Shown here: positions 30,694 through 40,738 of the stretch, one piece after another | Layout of the letters: each line of letters starts with the position of its first letter | How positions within the stretch are numbered: the stretch's first letter is position 1 | Assembly: GCF_022398315.1 (NCBI RefSeq) | Contig: NZ_JAKEVF010000001.1 | Location: forward strand, 101,017 to 165,016 | From: Shewanella sp. Isolate11 | GTDB taxonomy: Bacteria; Pseudomonadota; Gammaproteobacteria; Enterobacterales; Shewanellaceae | Reading direction: 5' to 3' | Length of the DNA: 64,000 nucleotides | Program-made: the position numbers and the translations under genes | The notes under the pieces: generated by a model | The model's input: only the letters and a program-made list of their open reading frames with translations | Database searches by the model: none | What the model was told of the DNA's origin: nothing

Positions 30694-32175
30694 TTATAAG
30701 GTTGGTGCATCATCGATGCCCAGTTCGTCCCACATCTCATCGACTTTCTGTTTTACCGTTTCATCCATGACGATGGGGGTTCCCCATTCGCGATCGGTTT
30801 CGCCTGGCCACTTGTTGGTTGCATCCATGCCCATTTTGGAGCCAAGACCTGCCACAGGAGAAGCAAAGTCGAGATAGTCGATAGGAGTGTTGTCTATCAT
30901 CACAGTATCGCGTTTAGGATCCATGCGAGTGGTGATAGCCCAGATCACATCGTTCCAGTCGCGACAGTTCACGTCTTCATCGACGATGATGATAAATTTG
31001 GTGTACATAAACTGACGCAAGAAAGACCATGCGCCCATCATTACCCGCTTGGCGTGTCCTGGATATTGTTTACGCATAGAGATCACCGCCATGCGATAGG
31101 AGCATCCTTCGGGTGGCAGATAGAAATCGACTATTTCGGGGTACTGTTTACGTAATATCGGCACAAATACTTCGTTAAGTGCCACACCTAACATTGCTGG
31201 CTCATCGGGTGGACGGCCTGTGTAGGTGCTGTGATAAATGGCATCTTTTCTGTGGCTGATATGGGTAACGGTAAATACCGGAAACTGGTCGGTTTCGTTG
31301 TAGTAACCAGTGTGATCCCCATAAGGGCCTTCTTCTGCCATCTCATCAGGATCGATATAGCCTTCAAGGATGATCTCGCTGGTGGCTGGAACTTCTAAAT
31401 CGCAGCTAAGTGCTTTACAGACTTCGGTACGCTCACCGCGTAAAAGACCGGCAAAGGCATATTCGCTCATAGAGTCAGGAACTGGAGTAACCGCGCCTAA
31501 AATAGTCACAGGATCTGAACCTAAGGCGACCACAACTGGATAACGCTCGCCAGGGTGTTTTTCTTTAAAATCTTTAAAGTCTAGCGCGCCACCACGATGG
31601 TCAAGCCAGCGCATAATCAGCTTATCTTTACCTAAGAGTTGCTGGCGATAGATCCCAAGATTTTGTCGTTTCTGCCTTGGACCTTTGGTGATGGTCAATC
31701 CCCAGGTGACTAATGGTGCGACATCGCCCGGCCAGCAATGCTGGATTGGCAGTTGGGTTAAGTCGACATCATCACCTGTGATCACCACTTCCTGACAAGG
31801 CGCATTACGCACCGTTTTCGGAGGCATATTCAGCGCTTGTTTGAACATGGGGATCTTGGCGATGGCATCTTTAAAGCCACGTGGTGGCTCAGGCTCTTTA
31901 AGGAACGCCAGCAATTCACCCACATCTCGCAGGGCTAGGGGATCTTCTTTTCCGAGTGCCATGGCCACACGCTTAGGTGTGCCAAATAGGTTTGCGAGTA
32001 CCGGCATAGTTTTACCAACCGGGTTTTCAAATAACAGCGCAGGGCCTTTCGCTCGCAGAACGCGGTCGGCAATTTCTGTCATTTCAAGATGAGGATCGAC
32101 AGCATGGCTAATACGCTTGAGTTCACCATTTTGTTCTAGGTGTTCGATGAAACTGCGTAAATCCTTAAAACTCAT
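30694..32175 (-). CDS. ubiD: 4-hydroxy-3-polyprenylbenzoate decarboxylase
   Basis: 493 residues (E. coli UbiD 497) from ATG 32175 ([20 protein letters not shown]); the frame is open upstream to 32361 but that part overlaps the divergent gene's leader and is not conserved. It removes the carboxyl group from the ubiquinone ring precursor using prenylated FMN made by UbiX. Conserved blocks include [17 protein letters not shown] and P-D-E-P-A-M-L-G. Followed by fre as in E. coli. Confidence 0.95.
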   Translation of the reverse strand: MSFKDLRSFIEHLEQNGELKRISHAVDPHLEMTEIADRVLRAKGPALLFENPVGKTMPVLANLFGTPKRVAMALGKEDPLALRDVGELLAFLKEPEPPRGFKDAIAKIPMFKQALNMPPKTVRNAPCQEVVITGDDVDLTQLPIQHCWPGDVAPLVTWGLTITKGPRQKRQNLGIYRQQLLGKDKLIMRWLDHRGGALDFKDFKEKHPGERYPVVVALGSDPVTILGAVTPVPDSMSEYAFAGLLRGERTEVCKALSCDLEVPATSEIILEGYIDPDEMAEEGPYGDHTGYYNETDQFPVFTVTHISHRKDAIYHSTYTGRPPDEPAMLGVALNEVFVPILRKQYPEIVDFYLPPEGCSYRMAVISMRKQYPGHAKRVMMGAWSFLRQFMYTKFIIIVDEDVNCRDWNDVIWAITTRMDPKRDTVMIDNTPIDYLDFASPVAGLGSKMGMDATNKWPGETDREWGTPIVMDETVKQKVDEMWDELGIDDAPTL

Positions 32176-32338
32176 TTGGAAATACTCGCAATGAAAATGT
32201 GATATGGCGCGCACTATACCATTTTTAGGCGTCATTCCCAAATGCGTTCGTTGTGGTTTAACTAAGAGGAATGGGTTATTTGAAGTGGAAAATATTAGGC
32301 GTAAGATGTGGCTAACGCATTTTACTGAGGTGCTGCAG

Positions 32339-32893
32339 ATGAAATCGATTAATCGAGTCAAAATGCTGCCCGCTTTAATACTGATTATTATGGGCTTTTA
32401 CTTGATTTCGCCAGCCATTAGCCAGGCAAAAGAACCTAGGGGGAAGACTCGTGGTTCCGGTCATCATGAGCACCATGGCGACAGATCCGCTAAGCGGCAT
32501 TCAAATCATCATCAAGGATATGACCGATGGCGATGGGGCCTAGGTTTTGGCGCTAGTTTGGGCACTGGTTTGGCGTTGGGAATAGGGCAGCCTTATTGGA
32601 ATATCTATCGACCCTATTGGGGGTCATCGGTTTATATGCCTTATCGTTACGTGAGGCCTAAGCCCACCTATACCGAAAGCAGCTTCACAGGAACATTCAG
32701 GACATCGCCGCTGTCGAGTTCGCCACAGCAAGTGACCACGCATATTGAAGTGAGTCATGCCATCAAGAGTTTGCCTGCCAATGCCAGAGTAAAACAACAA
32801 GATGGCCGTACAGTGTATGAGTGGCAAGGAGTGGAATATATCTACGATTGGCAAAGCGATAGCTATCAAATACTATCGCCACAAAATAAGTAA
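32339..32893 (+). CDS. Exported protein of unknown function (DUF6515-like)
   Basis: 184 residues from ATG 32339, which has GAGG upstream. Signal peptide (hydrophobic 8-25, A-x-A-like cleavage near 30), then a Lys/Arg/His-rich segment, a Gly-rich stretch with [10 protein letters not shown], and a C-terminal domain with the [18 protein letters not shown] pattern. The layout resembles small periplasmic DUF6515-type proteins; I am not certain of the family. The TAA stop is completed by the first two bases of the inverted-repeat element inserted at its 3' end. Divergent from ubiD. Confidence 0.7.
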   Translation: MKSINRVKMLPALILIIMGFYLISPAISQAKEPRGKTRGSGHHEHHGDRSAKRHSNHHQGYDRWRWGLGFGASLGTGLALGIGQPYWNIYRPYWGSSVYMPYRYVRPKPTYTESSFTGTFRTSPLSSSPQQVTTHIEVSHAIKSLPANARVKQQDGRTVYEWQGVEYIYDWQSDSYQILSPQNK

Positions 32894-33046
32894 CCTGAAC
32901 TCTGGATAAGCAGAGCGCCTTGATATGCCCAAAAATCTGCGCATTCAGCCAGGAAATAGACTTTCCTTTTCATACTAATCCTTTATAGCATTGAATTAGC
33001 TTGTTAAATTTAGATTTTCCGACACTCGTTATCCCGAGTTCAGGTT
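32892..33046. mobile_element. MITE-like element, copy 1 (155 bp)
   Basis: Ends are an 18-bp inverted repeat: AACCTGAACTCTGGATAA at the left, and a right end whose reverse complement differs at one or two positions. The element is flanked by the direct 4-bp repeat AAGT (32888-32891 and 33047-33050). Its interior is nearly identical to copies at 40447 and 55501. No coding capacity, so any movement would need a transposase encoded elsewhere. Its first two bases form part of the upstream gene's stop codon. Confidence 0.88.
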
Positions 33047-33091
33047 AAGTAGTAAATATGCCAGTGTTATAGCGGGTGGTTGGAGAAATTA

Positions 33092-33769
33092 ATGAAGTAC
33101 CAATGGATATTGTTTGATGCCGATGAAACCCTGTTTCATTTCGATGCCTTTAAAGGGTTGCGGTTAATGTTTTCACGCTTTGGTGTCGACTTTACAGCAG
33201 AGGACTTTGAACAATATCAAAGCGTCAATCTGCCACTGTGGACCGAATATCAAAATGGCCAAATAACTGCGGCGCAGCTACAAGTGACGCGCTTTGAAGC
33301 CTGGGCGGAAAAACTCAAAGTCACCGCCCATCAGCTTAATAGTGCATTTTTAACTGCGATGGCCGATATCTGTACCTTGCTGCCAGGGGCTAAAGAACTT
33401 ATCGATGCCCTACATGGCAAGGTGAACATGGGGATTATCACTAATGGTTTTACCGCACTGCAGCGCATACGTTTACAGCGAACAGGGCTGTTGGAGGTCT
33501 TTTCTCCGGTGATTATTTCTGAGCAGATAGGTGTCGCAAAACCCAATGTGGCGATTTTTGAACATGCGTTGAGCTTGATGAATCATCCACCAAGAGAGCA
33601 TGTGTTGATGGTTGGCGATAACCTTCACTCTGATATCCTTGGTGGTTTAAATGCGGGGTTTGATACTTGCTGGTTGAATCATAGCAATCAAGTTTTACCT
33701 GCCGATATTGCGCCGCACTATCAGGTTGGCTCGTTATTTGAGCTGCAAACCTTATTAAAAGCAGAATAG
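33092..33769 (+). CDS. yjjG: YjjG-like pyrimidine 5'-nucleotidase
   Basis: 225 residues from ATG 33092 with GGAG upstream; same length as E. coli YjjG. HAD hydrolase: motif I F-D-A-D-E-T (nucleophile Asp8, Asp10), motif II I-T-N-G near 113, motif III Lys in V-A-K-P near 145, motif IV V-G-D-N-L-H-S-D near 171-178. The F-D-A-D-E-T variant of motif I is characteristic of YjjG. The E. coli enzyme cleaves dUMP, dTMP and non-canonical pyrimidine nucleotides. A MITE-like element lies 45 bp upstream. Confidence 0.88.
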   Translation: MKYQWILFDADETLFHFDAFKGLRLMFSRFGVDFTAEDFEQYQSVNLPLWTEYQNGQITAAQLQVTRFEAWAEKLKVTAHQLNSAFLTAMADICTLLPGAKELIDALHGKVNMGIITNGFTALQRIRLQRTGLLEVFSPVIISEQIGVAKPNVAIFEHALSLMNHPPREHVLMVGDNLHSDILGGLNAGFDTCWLNHSNQVLPADIAPHYQVGSLFELQTLLKAE

Positions 33770-33917
33770 AAACCAAGGTGTTGACTGCGATGAGGCGGTT
33801 AAAAGGCTATTTTTAAGGCATTTGTCGCTAAAATGGGATTAAATGGATATTTGTTGCTCAGTTAGTTAAATTTAGGCTTTACATTTAGCAATGGTATCCT
33901 TATTATTCTCGGCGTTC

Positions 33918-34008
33918 GGAGAGATGGCAGAGTGGTCGAATGCACCGGTCTTGAAAACCGGCACGGGTTTATAGCCCGTCTAGGGTTCAAATCCCTATCT
34001 CTCCGCCA
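33918..34008 (+). tRNA. serT: tRNA-Ser (anticodon UGA)
   Basis: 91-nt class II tRNA. Acceptor stem GGAGAGA/TCTCTCC, D-arm with GGTCGAATGC, anticodon stem CCGGT/ACCGG with loop CTTGAAA (anticodon TGA, reads UCA and other UCN codons), a long variable arm (CACGGGTTTATAGCCCGT) and T-arm GGGTTCAAATCCC. The 3' CCA is encoded (34006-34008). A strong terminator follows after 11 bases. Confidence 0.97.
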
Positions 34009-34500
34009 CATTAAGAGAAAAGGCTTCCAGGAATGGAAGCCTTTTTTCGTTTTGGTTGGCCATTATCTAAAGGCTGATCAGAGGGATGATTTGAACCTAG
34101 GGTTCCTAATATTTAAATCTGGCTATCTCTGCGCCACATTAAGAGAAAAGGCTTCCAGGAATGGAAGCCTTTTTTCGTTTTGGCTGGCCATTATCTAAAG
34201 TCTGATCAGAGGGATGATTTGAACCTAGGGTTCCTAATATTTAGATCTGGCTATCTCTCCGCCACATTAACAAAGCCCGCTTTTTAGTGGGCTTTGTGCT
34301 ATCTAGCATATAGGAAATGAGCAATAGTCGGGTTCCTAATATTTGCTCTTTTTTAGAGAGCGCTGGCTATCTCTGCGCTACATTAAGAAAAAGGCTTCCA
34401 GGAATGGAAGCCTTTTTTCGTTTTGGCTGGCCATTATCTAAAGTCTGAGCATAGGAATGATTTGAACCTAGGCTTCCTATATTTAGATCTGGATATCTCA
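34001..34500 (+). repeat. Tandem array of tRNA-Ser 3' end plus terminator units
   Basis: Four imperfect units run head to tail from the tRNA 3' end. Each contains a terminator-type hairpin, the segment GGCCATTATCTAAAG, a T-arm-like sequence in both orientations (GATTTGAACCTAGGGTTC) and a copy of the last ~16 tRNA bases (CTATCTCTCCGCCACATT or variants). The tRNA-end copies begin near 34008, 34136, 34264 and 34380, so spacing is 128, 128 and 116 bp. The last unit decays to GGATATCTCA. None forms a full tRNA. Confidence 0.85.
34018..34050 (+). terminator. Terminator of tRNA-Ser
   Basis: Hairpin AAGGCTTCC / GGAAGCCTT (34020-34043) with a 6-base loop and a T run. Copies of this hairpin recur at 34148-34175 and 34391-34417; a different hairpin (ACAAAGCCC / GGGCTTTGT) replaces it at 34270-34297. 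Confidence 0.9.
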
Positions 34501-34945
34501 AAGTAGATCGCACATTTCTCTATTGGAGTTTTTGTCCGTAGATGGAAACTGGCAGCAGTTTTGATGGTTATTTATCTGTTGAGATGGAACAGGTTTGTTA
34601 TTCCGGGGGAAGCCGATTCTCAGTTGTTCTCAAACTTAGAATTTCGTCGTTGGTTGTAGTTCTTCTTTCTGACGAAGTGAATAAATAGTCATAAGATGTG
34701 ATTATCTAGTCGGTTAGTATATGGGTGGCGATAATGAGATTTTGATCAATTTCAGTCCTTCATCACCGTGAGCCTGGTCACTGATTGGTCTGTTTTTGTG
34801 ATCTTTTTCGGTATAAACTTGGTTGTATCATTGTTAAATTTGGCTTTTTTATCGCTGTTTTGTCTATTTTTTGAGCGTTAGTTTTGTCGTTAACTTCCTT
34901 TCTCTTGTGGTTGTTTGTTATTCTCACCACGAATAAAAATACAGG
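34501..34945. other. AT-rich non-coding stretch before the cyo region
   Basis: About 445 bp with no plausible coding frame on either strand. It contains runs of T and a small dyad GTGAGCCTGGTCAC near 34767 without a convincing terminator tail. It may hold the promoter for the hypothetical gene and cyoABCDE; I cannot place promoter elements. Confidence 0.4.
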
Positions 34946-35401
34946 TTGGTAAACACGTTTTTCAACCCTTGTTTAGTTGTTGTTCCATTCGGATTCTATT
35001 CATTGAATTATTCTTATCGACATTTTTTGCTACAGGCTCAGGCGAATTTAGCCCAGCAAGGTAGCAGTAACAGTAAACAGTTTGCTCAGTTTCTGAGTTT
35101 ACTGATGGTTTGCTGTTGTTTGTCGGTAATGATGTCTAATTTTGTCGATGGGCCCGAATTGATGCAGTTACTGACTAATTGGTTTTTAGTCGAATCTGCC
35201 GATGTTACTTTAATGGGAGCCTTGTTGGTTTCACCATTCTACATGCAGCAATTATTCTGTTTATGCTTCATTATTTATCTGCTGTTTTATCATTTGGCGT
35301 CAGAGCGCGCCGAGCACTTCTCTGTTACTAGCCAGCTACACGGCATCGATTATGACGCCCATAGCTGTCGCGCCCCTCCACGTCTAACCCTAGACGTTTA
35401 A
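34946..35401 (+). CDS. Hypothetical small membrane protein upstream of cyoA
   Basis: Up to 151 residues; start uncertain. TTG 34946 is the first possible codon and lacks a clear ribosome binding site, so the true start may be further in. Hydrophobic segments lie around 7-20, 47-64 and 97-117, and there is a Cys cluster V-C-C-C-L. The C-terminus ends in H-S-C-R-A-P-P-R-L, a tail that could bind metal. I do not recognise the family. It is co-directional with cyoA (156 bp away), so a role near the oxidase is possible but only positional. It might not be a real gene. Confidence 0.45.
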   Translation: MVNTFFNPCLVVVPFGFYSLNYSYRHFLLQAQANLAQQGSSNSKQFAQFLSLLMVCCCLSVMMSNFVDGPELMQLLTNWFLVESADVTLMGALLVSPFYMQQLFCLCFIIYLLFYHLASERAEHFSVTSQLHGIDYDAHSCRAPPRLTLDV

Positions 35402-35557
35402 TTTAATTTTTAGTATCTGGTTTTATAGCTTGAGCTATTGCGGTAACTGATTGTTCTAATTAGTTAACCTTTAACTTTCTCATGTCTATTTGGCTTAGAT
35501 ACCGCCGCTAATGGTCGATTTAGTGGCTTGGTAAACTAGGGTTAGAGGTTATTCCTT

Positions 35558-36553
35558 GTGTTAATTCGAAAATTTAGCAAAGTGTTGTTTGCCCTGATGC
35601 CGTTGATGCTTGCAGGGTGTGAAGGCGGCGTACTGGATCCCAAGGGACAAGTGGGTATCGATGAGAAACAGTTGATCATCATCTCGACATTATTGATGTT
35701 GATTGTGGTCATTCCCGTCATATTTATGACCCTTTTCTTTGCTTGGAAATATCGTGATGGTCGTGATCACGAAATCTATGCGCCTAAATGGGCACATTCA
35801 AAAACCATTGAGTTAGTCGTTTGGTTAGTGCCTATTGTGATTGTGGTTATTTTGGGTGTCATAACATGGGGTTCAACTCATAAACTTGATCCTTATAAGC
35901 CATTAGATCATGAGGCAAAACCTATTACTGTTGAGGTGGTTTCACTGAACTGGAAATGGTTATTTATTTATCCAGATCAAGGTATTGCTTCGGTCAATGA
36001 GTTGGCATTCCCTGTCAATGTGCCGGTGAACTTTAAAATTAGTTCGGATACGGCGATGAACTCTTTCTTTATTCCACAGCTTGGTAGCCAGATCTATTCG
36101 ATGGCTGGCATGACCACCAAACTGCACCTTATCGCTAACGAGCCTGGAACCTACAAAGGGATTTCGGCCAATTACAGTGGTGCAGGCTTTACGGGAATGA
36201 AATTCGATGCGATTGCTACTGCTGATCAAGCCAGTTTTGATGCTTGGGTGGCGAAAGTGAAACACCAAGGCCAGACACTAGATAGCAAAAGTTATCAGGC
36301 ACTGGCTGAAGAGAGCATCAATAATCCTGTGGCTTATTACAGCACTGTGAGCGATGGCCTATTCAATCAAATCGTTATGCAGTACATGCATAAAAACGAT
36401 ATGCAACATCATCAAGGCATGGAGATGCATGCGATGCACTCAAGTGAGCATTCTATTGCTGAATCAGGCCAAGAAATGGCGATGCCAAGCGCTTCATCTA
36501 CTGAACAGACTCATGATTTTGAGTCATCTACCACAAAGGGAGGCGCGCAATAA
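35558..36553 (+). CDS. cyoA: Cytochrome bo3 ubiquinol oxidase subunit II
   Basis: 331 residues from GTG 35558 (AGAGG upstream). A lipoprotein signal with lipobox L-A-G-C (Cys21), two membrane helices (about 38-62 and 84-105) and a periplasmic cupredoxin domain (about 125-225) follow. The CuA ligands of cytochrome c oxidases are absent, identifying a quinol oxidase. The tail (about 274-310) is rich in His and Met, as in E. coli CyoA. Pumps protons while reducing oxygen with quinol. The stop overlaps the cyoB ATG by one base. Confidence 0.94.
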   Translation: MLIRKFSKVLFALMPLMLAGCEGGVLDPKGQVGIDEKQLIIISTLLMLIVVIPVIFMTLFFAWKYRDGRDHEIYAPKWAHSKTIELVVWLVPIVIVVILGVITWGSTHKLDPYKPLDHEAKPITVEVVSLNWKWLFIYPDQGIASVNELAFPVNVPVNFKISSDTAMNSFFIPQLGSQIYSMAGMTTKLHLIANEPGTYKGISANYSGAGFTGMKFDAIATADQASFDAWVAKVKHQGQTLDSKSYQALAEESINNPVAYYSTVSDGLFNQIVMQYMHKNDMQHHQGMEMHAMHSSEHSIAESGQEMAMPSASSTEQTHDFESSTTKGGAQ

Positions 36554-38541
36554 TGTCGTCTTTTCTCGGAAAATTAACACTGGATGCGGTTCCTTACCAT
36601 GAACCCATCATTATGGTGACACTGGCGGTCGTTGCCGTGATGGGTGTTGTCATCGCTGCGCTGGTCACCAAGCATAATAAATGGGGCGTTTTGTGGCGCG
36701 ATTGGTTGACCTCGGTTGATCATAAAAAACTCGGCATCATGTATATCATTTTGGCATTTGTGATGCTTATTCGTGGTTTCTCCGATGCCATCATGATGCG
36801 AACCCAGCAGGCATTGGCCACCAATGGCGCAGCGGGATATCTGCCGCCCGAGCATTATGACCAGATCTTTACTGCTCATGGGGTCATCATGATCATCTTT
36901 ATGGCAATGCCATTTATGATTGGTCTGATGAACTTAGTGCTGCCGTTGCAGGTGGGGGCACGCGATGTAGCGTTTCCTTTCTTAAATAATCTTAGCTTCT
37001 GGCTAACGGTTTCTGGTGCGGTGTTGATCAATATATCGCTAGGGGTCGGGGAGTTTGCTAAGACAGGTTGGGTGGCGTATCCACCATTGTCTGAGCTGGC
37101 GTATAGTCCAGGAGTCGGGGTCGATTATTATATTTGGGCGCTGCAGATATCCGGTATAGGGACGACCTTAACCGGGGTCAATTTCTTAGTGACAGTGCTT
37201 AAGATGCGCGCTCCGGGTATGAAGTTGATGCAAATGCCCATTTTCACTTGGACTTGCACTTGGGCCAATATCTTAATTGTGGCCTCATTCCCAATTTTAA
37301 CAGCAGTTTTAGCCTTACTCACCTTAGACAGATATATGGGGTTCCACTTCTTCACTAACGAAGGTGGTGGTAATGCCATGATGTATATCAACCTGTTTTG
37401 GGCTTGGGGACATCCAGAAGTTTACATTTTGATCTTACCCGCATTTGGTATTTTCTCTGAGGTGATTTCAACCTTTACCTCTAAGCGTTTGTTCGGCTAT
37501 AAGTCGATGGTATGGGCCAGTGGTGCCATCTCTATCTTAGGTTTTATTGTTTGGCTGCATCACTTCTTTACTATGGGTTCGAGCGCCAATGTTAATGCCT
37601 TCTTTGGGGTAATGACCATGGTTATTGCTGTGCCGACAGGGGTTAAATTATTCAACTGGTTGTTCACTATCTATCGTGGACGCCTACGCTTAACCGTGCC
37701 AGTTTTATGGACTTTAGGTTTCATGGTCACCTTTACCATTGGTGGGATGACTGGAGTGTTATTGGCGGTGCCTGGCGCGGACTATGTATTGCATAACAGC
37801 TTATTTTTGATTGCCCATTTCCATAACACCATCATTGGTGGTGCGGTATTTGGCTACTTAGCCGGCTTTGCTTACTGGTTTCCTAAAGCGACAGGTTTCC
37901 ATTTAAATGAGCGTTTAGGAAAGGCGGCGTTTTGGTGCTGGCAGGTCGGTTTCTATGTTGCCTTTATGCCGCTATACGTATTGGGATTCCTGGGTATGAC
38001 TCGTCGTTTGAATCAGACGGATAATCCTGATTGGAACTTCTGGATCTACTTCGCCGCAGTCGGTGCCTGTATTATTTTAGTGGGTATTATTCTGCAGTTC
38101 GTGCAGCTGTACGTGAGTATTCGTGACCGTGAGCACAATAAAGATCTGACTGGTGATCCTTGGAATGGTCACACCCTAGAGTGGTCAACAGCCTCACCTC
38201 CACAGTTCTACAACTTCGCGAAATTACCTGAAGTTAACGATATCGATGCTTTTACCGATGCCAAAGAGAAAGGACAGGCATATCAAGTGCAGCAGAAGTA
38301 TCAACCCATCCACATGCCAAAGAATACCGGTCATGGTGTATTGATGGCGCTGGGTATTACCGCTGCTGGTTTTGCCGCTATTTGGCACATTTTGTGGTTG
38401 GCCATTGTTGGTTTTGTGGGCGCATTTATTGTGTTCTTAGTTCGTGCCTACGACACAGATGTCGATTACTACGTGCAGCCTGATGAGGTTGAACGTGTTG
38501 AAAATGCGCACTTAAATAACTTATCTAAGGGGCTGATATGA
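36553..38541 (+). CDS. cyoB: Cytochrome bo3 ubiquinol oxidase subunit I
   Basis: 662 residues (E. coli CyoB 663), about 15 membrane helices. Haem and CuB ligands are in recognisable motifs: low-spin haem His in F-T-A-H-G-V near 111, CuB His and cross-linked Tyr in W-G-H-P-E-V-Y, the His pair in W-L-H-H-F-F, and the haem ligands in I-A-H-F-H-N-T. It is the catalytic, proton-pumping subunit in the inner membrane. Overlaps cyoC by 4 bp. Confidence 0.97.
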   Translation: MSSFLGKLTLDAVPYHEPIIMVTLAVVAVMGVVIAALVTKHNKWGVLWRDWLTSVDHKKLGIMYIILAFVMLIRGFSDAIMMRTQQALATNGAAGYLPPEHYDQIFTAHGVIMIIFMAMPFMIGLMNLVLPLQVGARDVAFPFLNNLSFWLTVSGAVLINISLGVGEFAKTGWVAYPPLSELAYSPGVGVDYYIWALQISGIGTTLTGVNFLVTVLKMRAPGMKLMQMPIFTWTCTWANILIVASFPILTAVLALLTLDRYMGFHFFTNEGGGNAMMYINLFWAWGHPEVYILILPAFGIFSEVISTFTSKRLFGYKSMVWASGAISILGFIVWLHHFFTMGSSANVNAFFGVMTMVIAVPTGVKLFNWLFTIYRGRLRLTVPVLWTLGFMVTFTIGGMTGVLLAVPGADYVLHNSLFLIAHFHNTIIGGAVFGYLAGFAYWFPKATGFHLNERLGKAAFWCWQVGFYVAFMPLYVLGFLGMTRRLNQTDNPDWNFWIYFAAVGACIILVGIILQFVQLYVSIRDREHNKDLTGDPWNGHTLEWSTASPPQFYNFAKLPEVNDIDAFTDAKEKGQAYQVQQKYQPIHMPKNTGHGVLMALGITAAGFAAIWHILWLAIVGFVGAFIVFLVRAYDTDVDYYVQPDEVERVENAHLNNLSKGLI

Positions 38542-39161
38542 GTATTGCAATCCCGTCGGACTTAAAAGTCGCTCAAGTAGAAGATCTACACCACGAGCAT
38601 CATGATAGCGGGTCAAATACCTTGCTGGGTTTCTGGATCTATCTGATGACCGACTGCATCTTGTTTGCATCGGCTTTCGCCACCTACGCCGTACTGTATA
38701 TGAACACCGACGGCGGGGTATCGGGCAAAGATATCTTCGAACTTGATTTCGTGTTGATCGAAACCGCTGCGTTACTGCTCAGTAGTATTACCTACGGTTT
38801 AGCCTTGATATTTGCCAAGCGCCACAACAAGTCAGCCACTCTGACATGGTTGGCGGTGACCTTTGCCTTAGGTTGTGTGTTTATTGGTATGGAAGTGTAT
38901 GAGTTCCATCACCTGATCCTTGAAGGCAATGGTCCGCAGCGTAGTGCGTTCCTGTCATCCTTTTTTGCCTTAGTGGGCATGCATGGTTTGCACGTTACTG
39001 CGGGTTTGATCTGGATGGCGATCATGATGATTGAAGTCGCTAAAACCGGTTTAGGTGGGCGCAGTATTACTCGTCTGAGCTGCCTCAGCTTGTTCTGGCA
39101 TTTCCTCGATATCGTATGGATCTGCGTGTTTACCGTAGTCTATCTAATGGGGGTCTTATAA
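38538..39161 (+). CDS. cyoC: Cytochrome bo3 oxidase subunit III
   Basis: 207 residues, five predicted helices as in bo3-type subunit III (E. coli 204). Conserved [11 protein letters not shown] near 34-44 and [11 protein letters not shown] near 150. Non-catalytic; stabilises subunit I. It has a His/Glu-rich N-terminus (D-L-H-H-E-H-H-D). One-base overlap with cyoD (TAATG). Confidence 0.95.
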   Translation: MSIAIPSDLKVAQVEDLHHEHHDSGSNTLLGFWIYLMTDCILFASAFATYAVLYMNTDGGVSGKDIFELDFVLIETAALLLSSITYGLALIFAKRHNKSATLTWLAVTFALGCVFIGMEVYEFHHLILEGNGPQRSAFLSSFFALVGMHGLHVTAGLIWMAIMMIEVAKTGLGGRSITRLSCLSLFWHFLDIVWICVFTVVYLMGVL

Positions 39162-39487
39162 TGAGCCAAGCTAATACTCATGGTCATGCTGATCTGGCCG
39201 CCAGCATTAAGTCTTATGTCACAGGCTTTGTATTGTCAGTGGTTTTAACCGGTATTCCTTTTTGGGCAGTGATGACTCATAGCTTAGAGAGATCAACAAC
39301 CTTAGCGGTTGTCTTGGTGTTAGCGATTGTGCAAATCATCGTGCATCTGAAGTACTTTTTGCACTTAGATTTTTCTAAAGAGGGTAAGATTAATACCTTC
39401 TCCTTTATGTTTACCGCTTTGGTGATTGTCATGGTGGTTGGGCTATCGGTATGGATTATCTATGCCGCTAACGACTTGATGATGTAA
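39161..39487 (+). CDS. cyoD: Cytochrome bo3 oxidase subunit IV
   Basis: 108 residues (E. coli CyoD 109) from ATG 39161, which overlaps the cyoC stop; the frame is open further upstream inside cyoC but this start has the conserved [19 protein letters not shown]. Three membrane helices and the motif [12 protein letters not shown]. Assembly subunit of the oxidase. Confidence 0.94.
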   Translation: MSQANTHGHADLAASIKSYVTGFVLSVVLTGIPFWAVMTHSLERSTTLAVVLVLAIVQIIVHLKYFLHLDFSKEGKINTFSFMFTALVIVMVVGLSVWIIYAANDLMM

Positions 39488-39504
39488 TGGTTGAGAGGTT
39501 GAAT

Positions 39505-40443
39505 ATGAAAAACAGATCAGTTTCAGCTAATACAACAACAGACCTTGGTGCGCTTATTCGTCGTTATGTACAAGTCACCAAGCCGGGGATTATCTTCGGC
39601 AATTTGATCGCGGTTGTGGGCGGATTTTTATTGGCGTCTAAGGGTGAAGTCGATTTGGTTTTGATGTTCGCCACCTTAATCGGTTTATCCTTAGTGGTAG
39701 CCTCAGGCTGTGCCATCAATAACTATATTGACCGTGATATCGACGGCAAGATGCAACGAACCTGTAAACGGGCAACCGTCACAGGTGAAATCGATCTTGA
39801 GCGTGTGTTGTCTTTTGGCGTGCTGTTAGGCATTGCTGGTTTTGGCTTATTAGCCTGGTTTACCAATGTGGTGGCCTTGTTATTCGCCGCTTTCGGTTAT
39901 CTGGTTTATGTGGGCTTATACAGCCTGTATATGAAGCGCAATTCTGTTTATGGCACTCTGGTTGGTAGCCTTTCTGGTGCGGTTCCACCTGTTGTGGGTT
40001 ACTGCGCCGTGACAGGTCAGCTTGATGGTGCGGCATTGATTTTATTGCTGATGTTTAGCCTATGGCAGATGCCACATTCTTACGCCATCGCAATCTATCG
40101 TTTCAAAGATTATGAAGCCGCGAATATTCCCGTACTGCCCGTGGCGCAGGGGATTGATAAAGCTAAGCTGCATATTGTGTTTTATATTGCCGTATTTGCG
40201 ATTGTCAGCACCATGTTGTCTTTAGCGGGCTATACAGGTATTGGCTTTATGGCGGTGGCCTGCGTAACCAGTTTTTGGTGGTTAGCTATGGCGTTAAAGG
40301 GCTATCGTAGCGATGTAAATCTGCTGCGTTGGTCGCGCCAAGTTTTTGGGTTTTCTATCCTGACCATCTCTCTGCTCAGCGTTACTATGGCGGTGGACTT
40401 TCAGGTAGTAACCCAATCTCCCTTATTGGTTATGCTGAACTAA
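39505..40443 (+). CDS. cyoE: Haem O synthase (protohaem IX farnesyltransferase)
   Basis: 312 residues from ATG 39505, preceded by GAGAGG at good spacing; an ATG at 39487 overlapping the cyoD stop gives six more residues and is an alternative. UbiA-superfamily prenyltransferase with about nine membrane helices and the Asp-rich motif N-N-Y-I-D-R-D-I-D near 77-85 and Y-x-x-x-M-K-R. It farnesylates haem b to haem O, the high-spin haem of bo3. Last gene of cyoABCDE; a MITE-like element begins 4 bp after the stop. Confidence 0.95.
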   Translation: MKNRSVSANTTTDLGALIRRYVQVTKPGIIFGNLIAVVGGFLLASKGEVDLVLMFATLIGLSLVVASGCAINNYIDRDIDGKMQRTCKRATVTGEIDLERVLSFGVLLGIAGFGLLAWFTNVVALLFAAFGYLVYVGLYSLYMKRNSVYGTLVGSLSGAVPPVVGYCAVTGQLDGAALILLLMFSLWQMPHSYAIAIYRFKDYEAANIPVLPVAQGIDKAKLHIVFYIAVFAIVSTMLSLAGYTGIGFMAVACVTSFWWLAMALKGYRSDVNLLRWSRQVFGFSILTISLLSVTMAVDFQVVTQSPLLVMLN

Positions 40444-40446
40444 AAT

Positions 40447-40649
40447 AACCAGAACTCTGGATAACCTGAGTTCTGGATAACCTGAGTTCTGGATAACCTG
40501 AGTTCTGGATAAGCAGAGCGCCTCGATATGCCCAAAAATCTGCGCATTCAGTCAGAAAATAGACTTTTCTTTTCAAACTAATCCTTTATAGCATTGAATT
40601 AGCTTGTTAAATTTAGATTTTCCGACACTTGTTATCCCGACTTCTGTTT
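40447..40649. mobile_element. MITE-like element, copy 2 (203 bp)
   Basis: Same family as the copies at 32892 and 55501. Flanked by AAAT direct repeats (40443-40446 and 40650-40653). The left end is expanded: a degenerate unit at 40445-40460 is followed by three perfect 16-bp tandem units ATAACCTGAGTTCTGG (40461-40508), each carrying an end-like sequence. The right end is degenerate (CTTCTGTTT), so this copy is probably no longer mobile. Confidence 0.85.
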
Positions 40650-40671
40650 AAATAAAAGGTTATTCAAATAA

Positions 40672-40712
40672 CAAAAGGCGACACGAGCATAAATGCGGTG
40701 CCGCCTTTTTAT
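40672..40712. terminator. Probable terminator between cyoE and AraC-type gene
   Basis: Stem AAAAGGCG / CGCCTTTT with an imperfect inner CAC/GTG extension, then T residues on the plus strand and, in reverse, a T run for the minus-strand gene. It is convergently placed and could serve both. Confidence 0.65.
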
Positions 40713-40738
40713 TGGCTTAATGAATGTAACCCATGAGG

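Noticed and set aside
32176..32361. Extended N-terminus of UbiD
   Set aside because: It would overlap the leader and start of the divergent exported-protein gene, and MSFKDLR at 32175 is the conserved start.
33932..34198. An 88-residue open frame running through the tRNA-Ser gene and the following repeat
   Set aside because: It overlaps an obvious tRNA and terminator, and its translation repeats because the DNA does; no ribosome binding site or protein-like character.
34001..34500. CRISPR array at the tRNA-linked repeats
   Set aside because: Units are more than 110 bp, imperfect and contain terminators; there are no short unique spacers and no cas genes.
40461..40508. CRISPR-like direct repeats after cyoE
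   Set aside because: The 16-bp units are contiguous without spacers and belong to the end of a MITE-like element.
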